From: CANMXU01 sp052030545
GTDB taxonomy: Bacteria > Pseudomonadota > Gammaproteobacteria > Enterobacterales > Alteromonadaceae
Reading direction: 5' to 3'
Assembly (NCBI RefSeq): GCF_052030545.1
Contig: NZ_JBPDIH010000001.1
Span: 310,001-374,000 of the forward strand
Length of the DNA: 64,000 nucleotides
The notes below the pieces were generated by a model. The model did no database searches. It saw nothing but the letters and a program-made list of their open reading frames with translations, and had not been told where the DNA came from. Of the stretch, positions 18,145 to 27,961 are shown one piece after another. Numbering within the stretch: position 1 is the stretch's first letter; each line of letters starts with the position of its first letter. The position numbers were made by a program, and so were the translations under genes.

Positions 18145-19491
18145 TTACTTGTTCTCACCTTTTAAGTGGTGAAAATCAATTTCCTCGATTTTTCTACCGG
18201 CATTTTCATCATGGTACATTTCACTATCAAACTGTTGTTCAGACTTGCCAACAATCACACTTACCATGCTATCGCCAGTTACGTTCACTGCCGTACGGGT
18301 CATATCTAATAAGCGGTCTACACCAATAATTAGCGCAATACCTTCAACCGGTAAGCCAACTTGTTCTAATACCATTGCGAGCATAATTAAACCTACACCT
18401 GGTACGCCTGCTGTTCCAACAGAGGCTAATGTAGCGGTTAAAATTACCATTAAGTATTGGCTTAACGTTAGGTCTTGGTTAAATACCTGTGCAATAAATA
18501 CGGTGGCAACACCTTGCATAATTGCAGTGCCGTCCATATTAATTGTTGCCCCTAAAGGCACGGTAAATGAGGCGATAGAGTTTTTAACACCCATTTTTTT
18601 AGTCACGGTTTCTAAGGTAATAGGCAGGGTCGCATTACTGCTTGAGGTTGAAAAAGCAAATACGACAGTATCGCGCATTTTCTTAAGAAAAATGACAGGG
18701 TTTAAACCGGTAAATACTTTGAGTAGTAGTGGGTAAGTCACTAAACCGTGTATTAATAACGCGCCAAATACCACTAAGAAATAAATGATCAAATTGCCAA
18801 ACGTATCCAGTGATACTTCGGTAAATAGTCCGGCTAATAAACAGAAAACACCATAGGGTGCAATGTTCATTAAAATACCAACTAAACGCATGATAACTTC
18901 ATTCATGTCTTCGAAAATACTGGCAATTCGCTCACCAGCTTTGCCTGACAAGGCTGTGGCGATACCAAATAGCAACGCAAAAACAATTATCTGAAGCATG
19001 TTGCCTTTGGCAAATGATGAGAAAGGATTACGCGGGAACATGTCAATAAATACTTGGGCTAGAGACGGAGCCTCTCGAGCTTCGAAGGTGGTATTAGCGA
19101 CCATGTTTACCCCTTCACCTGGGCTAATCAGTAGCGCCAAAAAAATAGCAAAAGTAATCGCTATAGCTGTGGTAATTAAGTATAAGGCGATGGCTTTGCC
19201 GCCGATTCGGCCTAATTTAGAAGTATCACTAAGTGAACAGGTACCACACACCAAAGAGACAAATACTAAGGGGACAACGAGCATTTGTAAGCTAGAGATA
19301 AATACTTGACCAATAACTTCGAAAACGCCATCAATTAGAAAGCCACGAACCGAAATGTCAAAAAAGTATAGTGGTATAACGAAGTCTTCACCTATTGGCA
19401 TCAGCCATTGTAATAGTGAGCCAACAAGAATACCTGCTACCATGGCGGTAACAATGCGCTTTGTTAAGCTAGGTTGTTTTTTTTCAGTCAT
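18145..19491 (-). CDS. Dicarboxylate/amino acid:cation symporter (DAACS family)
   Basis: A 448-residue polytopic inner-membrane carrier of the GltP/DctA group. Family marks are the serine-rich re-entrant loop FSTSSSNATLPITLE (about 285-300) and the sodium/substrate motif GATINMDGTAIMQG (about 313-326), with GVPGVGLIMLA as the second hairpin. Eight hydrophobic segments are visible. Whether it carries glutamate/aspartate or C4-dicarboxylates cannot be told. It is a single-gene unit, divergent from the Ig-repeat lipoprotein. Confidence 0.92.
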   Translation of the reverse strand: MTEKKQPSLTKRIVTAMVAGILVGSLLQWLMPIGEDFVIPLYFFDISVRGFLIDGVFEVIGQVFISSLQMLVVPLVFVSLVCGTCSLSDTSKLGRIGGKAIALYLITTAIAITFAIFLALLISPGEGVNMVANTTFEAREAPSLAQVFIDMFPRNPFSSFAKGNMLQIIVFALLFGIATALSGKAGERIASIFEDMNEVIMRLVGILMNIAPYGVFCLLAGLFTEVSLDTFGNLIIYFLVVFGALLIHGLVTYPLLLKVFTGLNPVIFLKKMRDTVVFAFSTSSSNATLPITLETVTKKMGVKNSIASFTVPLGATINMDGTAIMQGVATVFIAQVFNQDLTLSQYLMVILTATLASVGTAGVPGVGLIMLAMVLEQVGLPVEGIALIIGVDRLLDMTRTAVNVTGDSMVSVIVGKSEQQFDSEMYHDENAGRKIEEIDFHHLKGENK

Positions 19492-19663
19492 AATTTTTAA
19501 AAAATCAATTCTTCATTATAATTAGTAAGCATAGACTAACAGGTCTGTTTTTAATTAAAAACCTAACTTGTAACGGTTTTTTGTAATTGATAGTGACCTT
19601 TATGCAAATTATCAGTTAAGATGTCTATGGGACTATTATAAAAATATCATGGGGATGCCTTGT

Positions 19664-22189
19664 ATGGACCTGCTCAAACGCATATGTTTTACCTTGTTAT
19701 TTCTCTCACTTGTCGGTTGTGGTGGAGGAGATGGGAGCTTAGAAGGGAATGGAGATGGTGGTGGGACACCTGATGACCCTACTGTAACGACTATCACAGT
19801 AACAATTTCTGATACGACGATTGATCCTCAATCTACACTTACAGCAACAGTGCTAGAAGGCGACAGTCCTCTTGCTGGTAAGCTGGTGACCTTTACTATA
19901 GACAATGCTGACTTGGCAACTTTCCCATCGGGAATTGGAACCGCTATTACTGATTCTAATGGTCAAGCGACAACATTGATAAATGCAGGAGAACTTTCCG
20001 GAGCAGGCCAAGTGACGGCAGAAGTTGATGATGCTGATCCCGCTACTGTGGCTTTTATTAGTGTCGGTACCAATAGTGAGATTGACTTAGTATTATCTAT
20101 TTCTAGTGTAGATGTTAGTGCAGTGAGTCCTGCGACTATTACTGCAACTGTCTCACAGGCGGGTATCCCTTTACAGGGCGAATTAGTTCGCTTTGATATC
20201 GATAATACAGATTTAGCTTATTTTTCCCCTTCTACTGGTACTGCATTAACCGATGCCGATGGCGTAGCTTTGCTTACCCTTCATGCTGGAGAGCTTGCTG
20301 GCTCAGGACGTGTTCGTGCTGGATTAGAAGATGGTGTCGTTCTTGATACAATTTTCTTTACTAGTGCTGGTGATGGTAATTCGAATAGTGAACCGACAGC
20401 CGATCAAATTAGTTTATTCGCGGATAGCCAACAAATTGCATCGAGTGGTTCTCAAGAAATTCTTTTAACCGCAGTTGCAAAAGATGAAAATAATAATTTG
20501 CTTGAAAATATTGAGGTTAGCTTTTTAGCAAGTTCTGGTGATTTAGAAGCCGTTACAACAACAACAGGGGCTGATGGTAAGGCGACAGTGATTTTAAAAA
20601 CCCAAACAGATCCTTCTAATCGCGTCATTACAGCTTCAGCCGCAAACGGCTCAGTATCTGACACGATTCAAGTGCAAGTGGTAGGCACGACAGTGCAATT
20701 AAATGGTTCTTCAGCGTTGGCCTTAAACGACTCAAATGCCTTTATTGTAAAATTATTAGATTCAGATGGTAACGGTATAAACAATACAGATATACAACTT
20801 TCTTTGTCTAATGAATCAACAGCAACACCAGTTGGCGCTGTGTCAAACATAACCATACCAACAACGGTTACCACTGACTTTACCGGGCAGGCAATATTTG
20901 ATGTTATAGGAACTTCAGGTGGTACTAATACCATAATTGCCGATGCTCTAGGGGCTTCGGTAGAGCACAATGTCTCGGTGCAAGCAGATTCATTTTTGTT
21001 TTCAAGCTTTAACAATGGTAATGGGACGACAATAAACCCTACCGGCAATGATGCGCCTGATGTTTTATTATCAGATACTGCAACCGTTACGTTAACATGG
21101 CAACGTTCAGGTGTTAATGTACCTGATGGTACAAGTGTTAGCTTTACTGCAACGCGTGGTGCGTTAAGCAGCTCATCTGGTACTACAGTTAATGGCCAAG
21201 TTTCTACCACATTAACTTCAAGCAATGCAGGTAAATCATTAGTTACTTTTACCGGTATCGATGGTGATGTGGTTCTTAATAACCAACTTGAGTTCGAATT
21301 TGTCGCAGAAACTGCTGATTCATTGATTGCACAGGTTTCACCAGCATCTATAGGGCCAAGTGGCCAAACATCAACAGTTAGTGTTGTTGTCAGAGATGCT
21401 GACGGTAACTTGGTTAAAAATAAAACTGTAGACTTTAAGTTAACTGATATTACTAACGGTGAAATCTCTCCGGCAAGTGCGGTAACCGATAGTAATGGCC
21501 AAGCTTCTACGGTTTATACGTCGAATACGGTTTCAGCAAAAGACGGTGTCTCAATTGAGGCTTCTGTTAGAGATACAAGTGTTAATGATACTGTTACTTT
21601 AACTGTTGCCGATAGAGAGCTATTTATATCTTTAGGAACAGGTAATTCAATTATAGAGCACAATGCTACAACCTATAATAAGCAGTACACTATATTTGTT
21701 GTTGATGCAGATTCAAACCCTGTTGAAAATGTTGAACTGACAGTTTCTGCGGTGCCCAATAATTTCTATAAGGGCTACTGGGTGCCAATATATGATGGGG
21801 AAGATTTTGTTACTTGGGCTGCTAATAGGTTGATTTCTTGTCCAAATGAAGATTTAAACGAAGATGGTATTTTAGATGCAGGCGAAGATATCAATGGTGA
21901 TGGCGAGTTAACCCCCGAAAATGTAGTTTCAATTATTGGTGATACAACTACCGATGAAAACGGCCAAGTTGTTATCGATATTTTATATGCAGAAAGTTTT
22001 GCGCAATGGGTTGATATTAACTTGATAGCAAGGGCTCAAGTTACAGGCACAGAAAGCTCTACGCATGTATTGTTTACACTACCTGTGCTAGCAGAAGATG
22101 TTTTAAATGAAGATATTACTCCACCAGTAGCCAATGTAGGGTTAAGTAGTCCGTTTGGCTCTACGGCTGACTGTACTAATACAGATTAA
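19664..22189 (+). CDS. Surface lipoprotein with Ig-like (Big_1/invasin-type) repeats
   Basis: An 841-residue lipoprotein. The start is probably ATG 19664 (MDLLKRICFTLLFLSLVGC, lipobox LVGC); two in-frame ATGs lie 9 and 15 bp upstream. A Gly-rich linker is followed by at least five Ig-like repeats of about 100 residues, each with a phrase of the type TDSNGQAT, TDADGVALLT or TGADGKATV typical of Big_1 domains. A late segment (about 725-745) has calcium-binding-like DLNEDGILDAGEDINGDGE (dockerin/EF-hand type). Adhesion or a surface structural role is likely, but no ligand can be named. Confidence 0.82.
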   Translation: MDLLKRICFTLLFLSLVGCGGGDGSLEGNGDGGGTPDDPTVTTITVTISDTTIDPQSTLTATVLEGDSPLAGKLVTFTIDNADLATFPSGIGTAITDSNGQATTLINAGELSGAGQVTAEVDDADPATVAFISVGTNSEIDLVLSISSVDVSAVSPATITATVSQAGIPLQGELVRFDIDNTDLAYFSPSTGTALTDADGVALLTLHAGELAGSGRVRAGLEDGVVLDTIFFTSAGDGNSNSEPTADQISLFADSQQIASSGSQEILLTAVAKDENNNLLENIEVSFLASSGDLEAVTTTTGADGKATVILKTQTDPSNRVITASAANGSVSDTIQVQVVGTTVQLNGSSALALNDSNAFIVKLLDSDGNGINNTDIQLSLSNESTATPVGAVSNITIPTTVTTDFTGQAIFDVIGTSGGTNTIIADALGASVEHNVSVQADSFLFSSFNNGNGTTINPTGNDAPDVLLSDTATVTLTWQRSGVNVPDGTSVSFTATRGALSSSSGTTVNGQVSTTLTSSNAGKSLVTFTGIDGDVVLNNQLEFEFVAETADSLIAQVSPASIGPSGQTSTVSVVVRDADGNLVKNKTVDFKLTDITNGEISPASAVTDSNGQASTVYTSNTVSAKDGVSIEASVRDTSVNDTVTLTVADRELFISLGTGNSIIEHNATTYNKQYTIFVVDADSNPVENVELTVSAVPNNFYKGYWVPIYDGEDFVTWAANRLISCPNEDLNEDGILDAGEDINGDGELTPENVVSIIGDTTTDENGQVVIDILYAESFAQWVDINLIARAQVTGTESSTHVLFTLPVLAEDVLNEDITPPVANVGLSSPFGSTADCTNTD

Positions 22190-22210
22190 CTTGATAAATA
22201 AGCACTTATT

Positions 22211-22237
22211 AAAAAAGCTCCCTCGGGAGCTTTTTTT
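22211..22237 (+). terminator. Intrinsic terminator after the Ig-repeat lipoprotein
   Basis: AAAAAAGCTCCC TC GGGAGCTTTTTTT: a compact G/C stem with a long T-run. The A-run on the other side lets it serve the convergent arginase-family gene as well. Confidence 0.9.
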
Positions 22238-22272
22238 ATGTCTGGCAATTATCTTGCAAAATTACACCAACA

Positions 22273-23379
22273 TCATTTTGCCATTTGCTCTAATAAAAAC
22301 GCTGAAATAAGTGCGCCAGACGTTAAGGTTTTTTCTTGACTGACTTTACCTAAACCCGAACTGTCGGTAAATGGCGCTATTTCCATCATATCAGCGCCAG
22401 TAATAGGGTATTGTGCAGCAAGGGCTTTTAATATCTGCATTGCTTCATCAGGGCTTAATCCGTCGGGCTCTGGGGTGCCTGTTGCCGATGCAAAGCTATC
22501 ATCTAGGGCATCAATATCAAAACTCACATAGAGCTCGTCAATATTTTCGTCTTTAAGCTGATCAAATATAGTGGCAATAATGGCGTCAACACCTTGGGTT
22601 TTTACTTCATTTGCCCAATGTTGTTTTACGCCAAAGGTGTTTTCCCAGTGTGATTTGGGCTTGCCGCTTGAGCGAATGCCCACTTGTATTAAATGATTGG
22701 GGGCATGCAAGTCATCAAGTATATGGGTGCACCAAGAGCCAAAACATAAATCGATGCCTAATCGTTCGACTAAAAGATCGGTATGTGCGTCAAAATGAAT
22801 AATGGCGCAGCGCTTTTCTTGGGCTTTTTTTGCCTGCAAATACGCTTTGGTTAAAGGGTAGCTAACTGAATGATCGCCGCCAATGCCAAAAATACCTTTG
22901 TCTGGGAAGTTAGCATAAAAGTCATGTAATACATCTTCAGTAATGCTTAGCGGGCTTACACATAAATCACTGTTGTCATCGTGATAAAGTGCTTTTTTAC
23001 AATTACTTAATGTGGCGTCATTCAGGTATTTATCGTGTAAGAGATGAGGAATAACACGTACATCTCCTAGATCAAACGTAGATAGTTGTGGATATTGTTC
23101 TAATAAGGTTGAACGTAAAAACAGTGGCCCCCAGTTTGCGCCACGTAAAATACCGCCACCGCAATCAGATGCAATACCTAAAATTACTGCATTTGACGCT
23201 TGTGAAAGCTCGTTTAATGACGTTTTCCAAAGCTCATTTACATTATTTGTTTGACCAAAAATACTTTTATGGAGCTGCTGCTTACGCTCTTTCGCCGTAT
23301 TTACGGTGAACACACCATCTCCTGGTGGGCATAAACACTGTGAAATTTTATTTATAAAAGTTGCATAATTTGTTGTCAT
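22273..23379 (-). CDS. Arginase/agmatinase-family ureohydrolase
   Basis: A 368-residue member of the Mn-dependent ureohydrolase superfamily (arginase, agmatinase, formiminoglutamase). The metal motifs are all present: GIGGDHS, IIHFDAHTDL and SFDIDALDDSF. The canonical DP after the third motif is DD here, and the substrate loop is SATGTPEPDGLS instead of the usual PGTGTPE-GG form. An N-terminal extension of about 70 residues makes it longer than arginases. The exact substrate is therefore uncertain. It is monocistronic and followed by a terminator shared with its neighbour. Confidence 0.82.
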   Translation of the reverse strand: MTTNYATFINKISQCLCPPGDGVFTVNTAKERKQQLHKSIFGQTNNVNELWKTSLNELSQASNAVILGIASDCGGGILRGANWGPLFLRSTLLEQYPQLSTFDLGDVRVIPHLLHDKYLNDATLSNCKKALYHDDNSDLCVSPLSITEDVLHDFYANFPDKGIFGIGGDHSVSYPLTKAYLQAKKAQEKRCAIIHFDAHTDLLVERLGIDLCFGSWCTHILDDLHAPNHLIQVGIRSSGKPKSHWENTFGVKQHWANEVKTQGVDAIIATIFDQLKDENIDELYVSFDIDALDDSFASATGTPEPDGLSPDEAMQILKALAAQYPITGADMMEIAPFTDSSGLGKVSQEKTLTSGALISAFLLEQMAK

Positions 23380-23747
23380 AATTCTACCTTTAACAGGAAA
23401 GCGTCTTTATTTATGTGGTCACGTATTTTTGGGTACCAAATTAACTGAATAGTTATGAAATTTCGGGTTTGCAATAACGTGAAAATTGAGTGGTGATGAC
23501 ACTTTAAAATCGCCTTTATTATAACGAAAATAACTGAATTGGTGAATTTTTAAAAAATAATTGCTTGTCAGCTCGCCCAATTACAGATATACCTAATAGT
23601 AATTTTAGAATTAACACTCTATTGTATAAAATATCGCCAATGCGAACAAAAAAAAGCTTGCTCGTTCTATTTTTGTTCAAATCTCATGTTATACAATAAA
23701 TATATATGCTGTACCGAACAGCACATTTTGTAGGAAAATAAAAATTT
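23380..23747. other. Intergenic region upstream of topA
   Basis: A 368-bp AT-rich region between divergent genes. It contains an inverted repeat GAACAAAAA/TTTTTGTTC (about 23643-23678) and a 6-bp stem TGCTGT(ACCGA)ACAGCA at 23707-23723, 25 bp before the topA ATG. topA promoters are often supercoiling-sensitive, but I cannot assign hexamers with confidence. No small gene was found. Confidence 0.35.
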
Positions 23748-26426
23748 ATGGCAAAGTCTCTGGTAATTGTCGAGTCACCAGCAAAAGCGAAGACAATTAA
23801 CAAATATTTGGGTAAAAGCTTTATTGTGAAATCGAGTGTAGGTCACGTACGTGACTTGCCAACGAGTAGCACAGGTAAAAAAGTTGCGGCCAAATCACCT
23901 GCTGAAGTGCGTAAAATGACGCCCGAAGCAAAAGCGAAATATAAAGCTAAACGCGACAAGCAAGCATTAATTAATCGTATGGGTATTGACCCTGACAAAG
24001 GCTGGAAAGCGAATTATCAAATACTACCCGGTAAAGAAAAAGTTGTTACCGAATTAAAAAAACTTGCGGACAGTGCCGATACTGTTTATCTCGCAACCGA
24101 TTTGGATCGCGAGGGAGAAGCGATTGCGTGGCATTTAAAAGAAATTATTGGTGGTGAAGACGAAAAGTTTCGCCGCGTTGTATTTAATGAAATTACCGAA
24201 AATGCAATTCAACAAGCGTTTTCAACGCCAAGTGAACTAAGTATGCCGGGCGTAAATGCCCAACAAGCACGTCGCTTTTTAGATCGCGTCGTCGGTTTTA
24301 TGGTTAGCCCGTTACTATGGAAAAAAGTAGCTCGCGGCCTTTCAGCGGGGCGTGTGCAATCTGTTGCAGTAAAACTGGTTGTTGAACGTGAACGTGAAAT
24401 TAAAGCGTTTGATCCAAAAGAGTTTTGGGAAGTAGAAGCGTTAACAAAAACGGCTGATGAAAAAGATTTTAACTTAGATGTTACCCACGAAAACGGTAAA
24501 GCATTTAAGCCAACCAATGAAGCGGATACTAAAAAAGCTTTAGCGATATTAGAAGGCGCTGAATATAGCGTTAGCAAGCGTGAAGACAAACCATCAAAAA
24601 GTATGGCGTCGGCACCGTTTATTACGTCAACATTACAACAAGCAGCCAGTACTAAACTAGGTTTTGGTGTAAAACGTACTATGGGCTTAGCTCAACGTTT
24701 GTACGAAGCAGGTCATATTACTTATATGCGTACTGACTCAACTAATTTGAGTAAAGACGCGGTGCAAATGTGTCGTGATTATATTGCACAATCTTATGGC
24801 GAAAATTACTTGCCAGAAAAGCCACGTGTTTTTGGTAGCAAAGATAATGCTCAAGAGGCGCATGAGGCGATCAGACCATCTAATGTGAAACTTGAATCTG
24901 CGTTAATGGCAGATATGGATGCTGACTGTAAAAAACTTTACGACCTGATTTGGCGTCAGTTTGTTGCCTGTCAGATGACAGCAGCGCGCTACACGGTTAG
25001 TACCATCACGGTCAGTGCACAAGGCTTTGACTTAAAAGCGAAAGGTCGTGTTATGCAGTTTGACGGTTGGACTCGTGTTCATCCGCAATTATCAAAAGGC
25101 GATGACAAACATTTGCCTGATTTAGCCGTGGGTGAAAAACTTTCATTGCAACAGCTAACACCTTCCCAACATTTTACTAAGCCACCAGCACGTTTTGGCG
25201 AAGCATCATTGGTTAAAGAGTTAGAAAAACGTTCAATTGGTCGTCCATCAACTTATGCGTCTATTATCTCAACCATACAAGACCGTGGTTATGTACGTCT
25301 TGAGAAAAAACGTTTTTACGCTGAAAAAATGGGTGAAATCGTTACCGACTCATTGTCTATGAGTTTTGAAACATTAATGAGTTATGACTTTACTGCCAAC
25401 ATGGAAAGTGAGTTGGATGAAATTGCTGAAGGTCATGCTCAATGGAAAGAAGTACTCGATGGCTTCTATAAAAGTTTTACCGCAAAATTAGCATTAGCAG
25501 ACAAGCCAAGTGAAGAAGGCGGAATGCGCAGCAATGAGCCGGTAGAAACGGATATCGATTGCCCAACTTGTGGCCGTAAAATGGGCATAAGAACTGCTTC
25601 AACAGGCGTATTCTTAGGTTGTTCAGGTTATGCACTGCCGCCAAAAGAGCGTTGCACAACTACCATGAACTTAACGCCGGGTGAAGAAGCGGTCAGTGTT
25701 TTAGCTGAAGATCAAGAAACCGAAGCGCTAAGAGCGATGCAACGTTGTAAAAAATGTGGCACCGCGATGGACAGCTACCTTATTGATGAAACACGAAAAT
25801 TACATGTTTGTGGTAATAATCCCGTATGTGATGGCGTTGAATTAGAATTAGGTACTTTTAAGATCAAGGGCTACGACGGCCCAATTTTAGAATGTGATCG
25901 TTGTCAGTCGCCAATGGAGCTGAAAAACGGCCGTTTTGGTAAGTACTTTGATTGTACTAATAGCGAATGTAAAAACACGCGTAAGCTCTTAGCCAACGGT
26001 GAAGCTGCGCCGCCAAAAGAAGATCCGGTACAATTACCTGAACTTGAATGTGAAAAGTCAGACGCGCATTTTGTTTTACGTGATGGTGCAGCGGGCATTT
26101 TCCTTGCCGCGCATACTTTTCCTCGTTCACGAGAAACACGTGCACCTAAAGTGGCTGAATTAAAACGTTTTAGAGATAGAATATCTGCTAAATTTTATTA
26201 CTTAGCTGACGCACCAGAAAAAGATGCTGAAGGTAATTTAGCGGTCGTACGTTATAGCCGTAAAACCAAAGAGCAGTATGTAATGACTGAGGTTGAAGGT
26301 AAAGCAACAGGTTGGACGGCAAAATATGTTGATGGTAGCTGGGTAGAAGAGCAACCAAAGAAAAAAGCCAAACCTAAGGCAAAAGCTAAAGCGAAACCTA
26401 AGGCAAAAGCCAAAGAAAGTAGCTAG
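23748..26426 (+). CDS. topA: TopA, DNA topoisomerase I
   Basis: An 892-residue type IA topoisomerase that relaxes negative supercoils. The Toprim domain starts at LVIVESPAKAKTI and has YLATDLDREGEAIAWHL with its acidic residues (about 110-126); the active-site Tyr326 is in HITYMRTDST. Four-Cys zinc ribbons follow (CPTCGRKMG; CKKCGTAM and CGNNPVCDG; CDRCQSPM and CTNSECK). The tail is a Lys/Ala/Pro repeat (last about 25 residues), as is common for DNA-binding extensions. The start is ATG with TAGGAAAA upstream. Confidence 0.98.
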   Translation: MAKSLVIVESPAKAKTINKYLGKSFIVKSSVGHVRDLPTSSTGKKVAAKSPAEVRKMTPEAKAKYKAKRDKQALINRMGIDPDKGWKANYQILPGKEKVVTELKKLADSADTVYLATDLDREGEAIAWHLKEIIGGEDEKFRRVVFNEITENAIQQAFSTPSELSMPGVNAQQARRFLDRVVGFMVSPLLWKKVARGLSAGRVQSVAVKLVVEREREIKAFDPKEFWEVEALTKTADEKDFNLDVTHENGKAFKPTNEADTKKALAILEGAEYSVSKREDKPSKSMASAPFITSTLQQAASTKLGFGVKRTMGLAQRLYEAGHITYMRTDSTNLSKDAVQMCRDYIAQSYGENYLPEKPRVFGSKDNAQEAHEAIRPSNVKLESALMADMDADCKKLYDLIWRQFVACQMTAARYTVSTITVSAQGFDLKAKGRVMQFDGWTRVHPQLSKGDDKHLPDLAVGEKLSLQQLTPSQHFTKPPARFGEASLVKELEKRSIGRPSTYASIISTIQDRGYVRLEKKRFYAEKMGEIVTDSLSMSFETLMSYDFTANMESELDEIAEGHAQWKEVLDGFYKSFTAKLALADKPSEEGGMRSNEPVETDIDCPTCGRKMGIRTASTGVFLGCSGYALPPKERCTTTMNLTPGEEAVSVLAEDQETEALRAMQRCKKCGTAMDSYLIDETRKLHVCGNNPVCDGVELELGTFKIKGYDGPILECDRCQSPMELKNGRFGKYFDCTNSECKNTRKLLANGEAAPPKEDPVQLPELECEKSDAHFVLRDGAAGIFLAAHTFPRSRETRAPKVAELKRFRDRISAKFYYLADAPEKDAEGNLAVVRYSRKTKEQYVMTEVEGKATGWTAKYVDGSWVEEQPKKKAKPKAKAKAKPKAKAKESS

Positions 26427-26443
26427 ACATTTCTACTGACCAT

Positions 26444-26471
26444 AAAAAGCGCTCTATATGAGCGTTTTTTT
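26444..26471 (+). terminator. Intrinsic terminator after topA
   Basis: CGCTC (26450-26454) TATAT GAGCG (26460-26464), with A- and T-runs extending the stem. It could also serve the convergent gene at 26484. Confidence 0.8.
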
Positions 26472-26483
26472 ATGGCTAAATTT

Positions 26484-26870
26484 TTAATCTTGCCATTCTA
26501 TCTCGTCAATCACTTTACGTGCCTGAGCAACCGTACAGTCTGTTTTAGTGACTAATTCATTAACACTGATGCCTGGATTTTTTTTAGCGATAGTTAATAA
26601 TGCGCTGTGAGAAAGGTTTACATACTGCGAGCGCAACAACTTTGCCACCCAAAGCCAAGTGTCTTCACCAGAGTGTTCAATTAGGTCTGCGATATTATTC
26701 ATTTGCTCGAAGTTTGCAGTGAGTTGCCAATTTCTTGAGCGGCCAATACGGGCGAGTTCAGCACCTTGAGAGCGAATAAGGGCTTTAATTGCATAAGCTT
26801 TCATGCAACGACGTAAAAAGGAGGGGAGAACTGTTGGGCTTTTGTTTAACACGTTTCTGATCTCAGACAA
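26484..26870 (-). CDS. Small conserved protein, possibly of the 'ribosome recycling factor family' (RRF_GI)
   Basis: A 128-residue basic protein. The phrases RIGRSRNWQL and TDCTVAQARKVID recall the short family found near topA/cysB in Vibrio and labelled ribosome-recycling-factor family. That identification is from memory and uncertain; the protein is not a genuine full-length Frr. The C-terminal 40 residues look like a small helix-turn-helix (GISVNELVTKTDCTVAQARKV split around the turn). No signal or membrane segment. It lies 41 bp downstream of the coiled-coil membrane protein, probably in one operon. Confidence 0.55.
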   Translation of the reverse strand: MSEIRNVLNKSPTVLPSFLRRCMKAYAIKALIRSQGAELARIGRSRNWQLTANFEQMNNIADLIEHSGEDTWLWVAKLLRSQYVNLSHSALLTIAKKNPGISVNELVTKTDCTVAQARKVIDEIEWQD

Positions 26871-26911
26871 TTAAAAAAGCCAGCAATCGCTGGCTTAAAT
26901 AAATGACACGA

Positions 26912-27676
26912 TTACCATTTCTTTTTAGGTTGAAACAGTAAATCTAAATCATCTTCTTCATCTTTAGCTTTTTTCGCTCGGTCAGCGGCATTAGTTGATT
27001 TTAATGCGCCAGTAATTTCTTCGAGTTTTTGTTCAATTTCGGCGCGCTTAGTTTTGGTATAATCGGTTTGCACTGAATGTTCACTAAGCGTTTGCAATGC
27101 TTTTTCAAAATACTGTCTTGCAGAGCCTAACATTTCCTTAGAGTAGGCTTGGTTGCCACGCTTTACTAAACTTTCGATGCTTATTTTTAGCTGCATCGCT
27201 TCAAAACGTTGATCTTCTTGAGTGAACACTTGGGCGGAAACTGCACCTTTACTTTGTTCTGACTTTATCGTTGCGCGTAATTTTTTAATACATTGTAAAA
27301 TGCCAACCAATTGTTGCTCGTTATCAGGCAATACAAAAGCTTCATCACTTTTTGCAGGCTCAGCATCTTTACTTGCCTCAAGGCGAGCTTCTAAGTCTCT
27401 AACACGATTAGCGATCCCTTTAGCTTCAGGCATTAATTCTTTAATGGACTTAGCTGCGTTATACGCTCGGCGATTTAAGATTTCCGCAACAACTGGGTTG
27501 TTGGGTAAATGAGTTAAGTTAATAATTAACTCTTCAGTTTCGTCAATAACGGCTTTTAACTTCGCGACTTTGGCTCGTTTTTCTTGCTCGAGTTTTTCTT
27601 TATGCTGTTGAATAGCGTTAACTACCACAATTATGATAATTAAAACGACAATCAAACCAACGATTATACCTACCAT
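26912..27676 (-). CDS. Membrane-anchored coiled-coil protein of unknown function
   Basis: A 254-residue protein with a strongly hydrophobic N-terminal anchor (about 3-24) and a long, charged, helical cytoplasmic part. Coiled-coil segments lie around 26-55 and 85-105, a TPR-like stretch around 170-210 (KRGNQAYSKEMLGSARQYFE, KALQTLSEH), and an acidic DEEDDLDLLF patch precedes a KKKW end. I recognise the type as a conserved hypothetical near cysB in related marine bacteria, but no function is known to me. Divergent from cysB. Confidence 0.65.
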   Translation of the reverse strand: MVGIIVGLIVVLIIIIVVVNAIQQHKEKLEQEKRAKVAKLKAVIDETEELIINLTHLPNNPVVAEILNRRAYNAAKSIKELMPEAKGIANRVRDLEARLEASKDAEPAKSDEAFVLPDNEQQLVGILQCIKKLRATIKSEQSKGAVSAQVFTQEDQRFEAMQLKISIESLVKRGNQAYSKEMLGSARQYFEKALQTLSEHSVQTDYTKTKRAEIEQKLEEITGALKSTNAADRAKKAKDEEDDLDLLFQPKKKW

Positions 27677-27961
27677 ATTTTTTACTCATGTCATAAAACA
27701 AACCTAATTATTAAGTCTACAAAAAATGTCAGCTAAAGCATAGTGTTAAACCAACCTTTATTCGTGTATGCATTCTATTTGTACAAAAAGCGTAATAAAA
27801 TTTCATTTTTGGGCGCTTTTTGGGCGCTTGCTGCTGTTTTAACCCCCGAATTTATTACATTGTTGTGATTTATTTACCAAAACATTAAAAATAATATGGA
27901 ATAAATCTTCAATTAAGTATATATTTTTAGAATAAGAAAAGTTATTAATCACAAGTCTATT

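Noticed and set aside
18245..18736. A 163-codon plus-strand open frame opposite the DAACS symporter
   Set aside because: It lies wholly antisense to a gene with clear family motifs and has no recognisable protein features; a shadow frame.
20668..21225. A 185-codon minus-strand open frame within the Ig-repeat lipoprotein gene
   Set aside because: Antisense to well-formed Ig-like repeats; its Val/Pro/Ser-rich translation reflects the repeat codons.
23707..23723. A CTGT...ACAG palindrome upstream of topA as a LexA box
   Set aside because: The spacing is CTGT-N5-ACAG, not the N8 of the gammaproteobacterial LexA site.
26484..26870. Annotation of the small protein as ribosome recycling factor Frr
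   Set aside because: Frr is about 185 residues with a conserved three-helix bundle; this 128-residue protein shares only the family label from memory.
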